NCBI GenBank assembly: GCA_030638625.1
Contig: DAOWEE010000212.1
Coordinates: 1-7,725 of the forward strand
Reading direction: 5' to 3'
Length of the DNA: 7,725 bases
Origin: Methanosarcinales archaeon
GTDB lineage: Archaea > Halobacteriota > Methanosarcinia > Methanosarcinales > Methanocomedenaceae
In this document: in pieces, positions 6,621-7,725 of the stretch
How the letters are laid out: each line of letters opens with the position of its first letter
Position numbering within the stretch: the stretch's first letter is position 1
Notes under the pieces: generated by a model
What the model saw: the letters and a program-made list of their open reading frames with translations, nothing else
Told to the model about the DNA's origin: nothing
The model's database searches: none
Made by a program: the position numbers and the translations under genes

Positions 6621-6640
6621 CCTTCGATGAAAAGACCTCC
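6621..6640 (-). promoter_or_regulatory. two candidate ribosome-binding sites of the DHH gene
   Basis: On the minus strand GAAGG (6625-6621) lies ten bases before the ATG at 6610. A much better match to the archaeal Shine-Dalgarno sequence, GGAGGT (6640-6635), lies 24 bases before it. No ATG, GTG or TTG is present at normal distance from the stronger site; the in-frame codon there is ATC. Confidence 0.4.
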
Positions 6641-6651
6641 GATAATCTTGC

Positions 6652-6659
6652 TTATATAT
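6652..6659. promoter_or_regulatory. TATA-like box in the divergent promoter region
   Basis: TTATATAT lies between the DHH gene and thiC. Its core is self-complementary, so it can be read both ways. On the plus strand it would place a transcription start near 6683, about 57 bases before the thiC ATG. On the minus strand it would place one near 6630, about 20 bases before the DHH ATG. A further minus-strand candidate, CTTTATTAAG (6676-6667), would start a longer leader. No clear BRE is visible. Confidence 0.45.
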
Positions 6660-6675
6660 CTAATTACTTAATAAA

Positions 6676-6705
6676 GATTAACTTAATCGTTTAGTTTACC
6701 AAACT
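6676..6705. promoter_or_regulatory. two adjacent 13-base palindromes, candidate operator upstream of thiC
   Basis: GATTAA-C-TTAATC (6676-6688) and AGTTT-ACC-AAACT (6693-6705) are each perfect inverted repeats, with centres 17 bases apart. They cover the transcription start predicted from the TATA box at 6652-6659, where a repressor would block thiC. They could be two protein half-sites or small RNA hairpins in the leader. The sequences of the two palindromes differ, which argues against simple duplicate sites for one protein. Confidence 0.35.
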
Positions 6706-6739
6706 TTTATCCTGAAGCAGAGGGGTATAAAGCCTAACT

Positions 6740-7725
6740 ATGTCCAATACAATTATGGAATATGCCAAACAGGGGCATATTACTACTGCAATAAATACTG
6801 CTGCCGCTACCGAAGGGCTGGAACCTGCAAGACTTATCAAGCTTATCGCACAGGGCAGGGTAGTTATTCCCCAAAATGTAGTTCGGGAACACATCCCACC
6901 AATGGCAGTTGGTGAATGTACTTCAACAAAGGTCAATGCTAATGTTGGCACCTCACAGGCACATGCGGACGTGGACGAAGAAGTAAATAAAGCCCGGGCT
7001 GCGGTGCAGTATGGGGCCGATACGGTTATGGACCTCTCTACTGGAGATGAAATTGATAGTGTGAGACGGCGGATGCTAAAAGAAATCGAAGTCCCCATCG
7101 GCACCGTACCCATATACCTGGCAGCGAGCACATGCTCATCAGTGCTGGATATGACCACTGACGATATGTTCAATGCACTACGGCGGCACGTTGAGGATGG
7201 TGTTGATTTCGTCACCGTTCATGCCGGTGTTACCACAAAGGCTGTTGAGCATTTGAAGTCAGAGGGCAGGATACTGGACATTGTCAGCCGGGGCGGCTCG
7301 TTCATGGCTGCATGGATGCTGCACCACGGCCGCGAGAATCCTTATTATGCCGAGTTCGATTATTTGCTGGAAATTGTGAAGGAATACGATGTTACCCTGA
7401 GCCTGGGTGACGGCATGCGGCCCGGATGTACCGCTGATGCTTCTGACCGATGCATGTTTGAAGAGATTATCACCCTGGGCGAACTTGTGCAAAGGTCAAG
7501 AGATGTTGGGGTGCAGGCAATGGTGGAAGGACCAGGGCATGTGCCGCTGGACCAGATTGAACCTGCAGTACGCTCCATCAAGCACATCTGCAAGGGTGCA
7601 CCTCTATACCTGCTGGGACCACTGGTCACTGACCTGGCCCCCGGTTACGACCATATCACAGCCGCCATGGGCGGCGCGGTGGCAGGAATGGCAGGGGCCG
7701 ACTTTTTGTGCATGACCACGCCTGC
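6740..7725 (+). CDS. thiC: ThiC, phosphomethylpyrimidine (HMP-P) synthase, 3' end cut by window
   Basis: The reading frame runs uninterrupted to the window end: 328 complete codons of an expected archaeal length near 430. ThiC is a radical SAM enzyme that rearranges aminoimidazole ribotide into the thiamine pyrimidine HMP-P. Core family motifs are present: KVNANVGTS (64-72), MDLST (97-101), GTVPIY (121-126), TVHAG (159-163), SRGG (183-186), DGMRPGC (224-230), EGPGHVPL (263-270; E and a zinc-ligand H), and PLYLLGPLVTD with GYDH (288-305). The second zinc histidine (in the usual TPxEH) and the C-terminal CxxCxxxxC cluster motif lie beyond the window. The start gives the family-like N-terminus MSNTIMEYAKQG; the internal ATG at 6755 is an alternative. 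GAGGGG at 6720-6725 is a weak, rather distant ribosome-binding site. The stretch after GTVPIY (YLAASTCSSVLDM) seems shorter than the usual YQA-rich form. The paralogue BzaF (hydroxybenzimidazole synthase) cannot be wholly excluded. Confidence 0.93.
   Translation, partial: MSNTIMEYAKQGHITTAINTAAATEGLEPARLIKLIAQGRVVIPQNVVREHIPPMAVGECTSTKVNANVGTSQAHADVDEEVNKARAAVQYGADTVMDLSTGDEIDSVRRRMLKEIEVPIGTVPIYLAASTCSSVLDMTTDDMFNALRRHVEDGVDFVTVHAGVTTKAVEHLKSEGRILDIVSRGGSFMAAWMLHHGRENPYYAEFDYLLEIVKEYDVTLSLGDGMRPGCTADASDRCMFEEIITLGELVQRSRDVGVQAMVEGPGHVPLDQIEPAVRSIKHICKGAPLYLLGPLVTDLAPGYDHITAAMGGAVAGMAGADFLCMTTP

Noticed and set aside
6661..6739. TPP riboswitch upstream of thiC
   Set aside because: The conserved CUGAGA element and the second THI-box core are missing, and the leader is too short to hold the fold.
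6691..7629. Minus-strand open frames and a plus-strand overlapping frame in the thiC region
   Set aside because: The thiC frame is intact and full of family motifs; the others are low-complexity shadows without their own start context.

Overview
The window looks like chromosomal DNA from a methanogenic or methane-oxidising archaeon of the Methanosarcinales or a close relative, such as an ANME-2 or Methanoperedens-like lineage. The main evidence is the second gene, which carries two tandem copies of the S-layer tile domain (DUF1608/PF07752 type) typical of Methanosarcina surface proteins. TATA-like boxes, weak Shine-Dalgarno sites, a short archaeal-type ThiC, and a TrkA-N/DHH fusion of a kind I associate with euryarchaea agree with this. 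I cannot fix the genus.

Layout: (1) 61-1128, plus strand, an AI-2E family (PF01594) polytopic membrane protein. (2) 1156-5037, plus strand, a 1293-residue secreted, membrane-anchored surface protein. It has a signal peptide, three Ig-like repeats, a PKD/Ig-like module, two S-layer tiles, two more Ig-like modules, a CARDB-like module, and a C-terminal membrane helix with a short cytoplasmic tail. The 27-base gap after gene 1 suggests co-transcription. (3) 5038-5134, a short convergent intergenic stretch packed with inverted repeats, one of which runs over the stop codon of the next gene. (4) 5135-6610, minus strand, a 491-residue protein with an NAD-binding TrkA-N domain fused to a DHH-DHHA1 phosphoesterase. 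(5) 6611-6739, a divergent promoter region with a central TATA box and two adjacent 13-base palindromes on the side of the last gene. (6) 6740 to the window end, plus strand, the first 328 codons of thiC, cut off before its iron-sulphur motif.

Genes 1 and 2 are both envelope proteins. The DHH protein probably degrades small nucleotides or cyclic dinucleotides, possibly gated by a nicotinamide nucleotide or other ligand. ThiC makes the thiamine pyrimidine, unless it is the benzimidazole-forming paralogue. I see no mobile element, CRISPR array, tRNA or rRNA. The most unusual items are the surface protein's architecture, with a base-composition step and a glycosylation-site step at the same domain boundary; an apparent Asp-to-Glu change in the DHH motif II; the palindromes between genes 2 and 4; and the paired palindromes before thiC.
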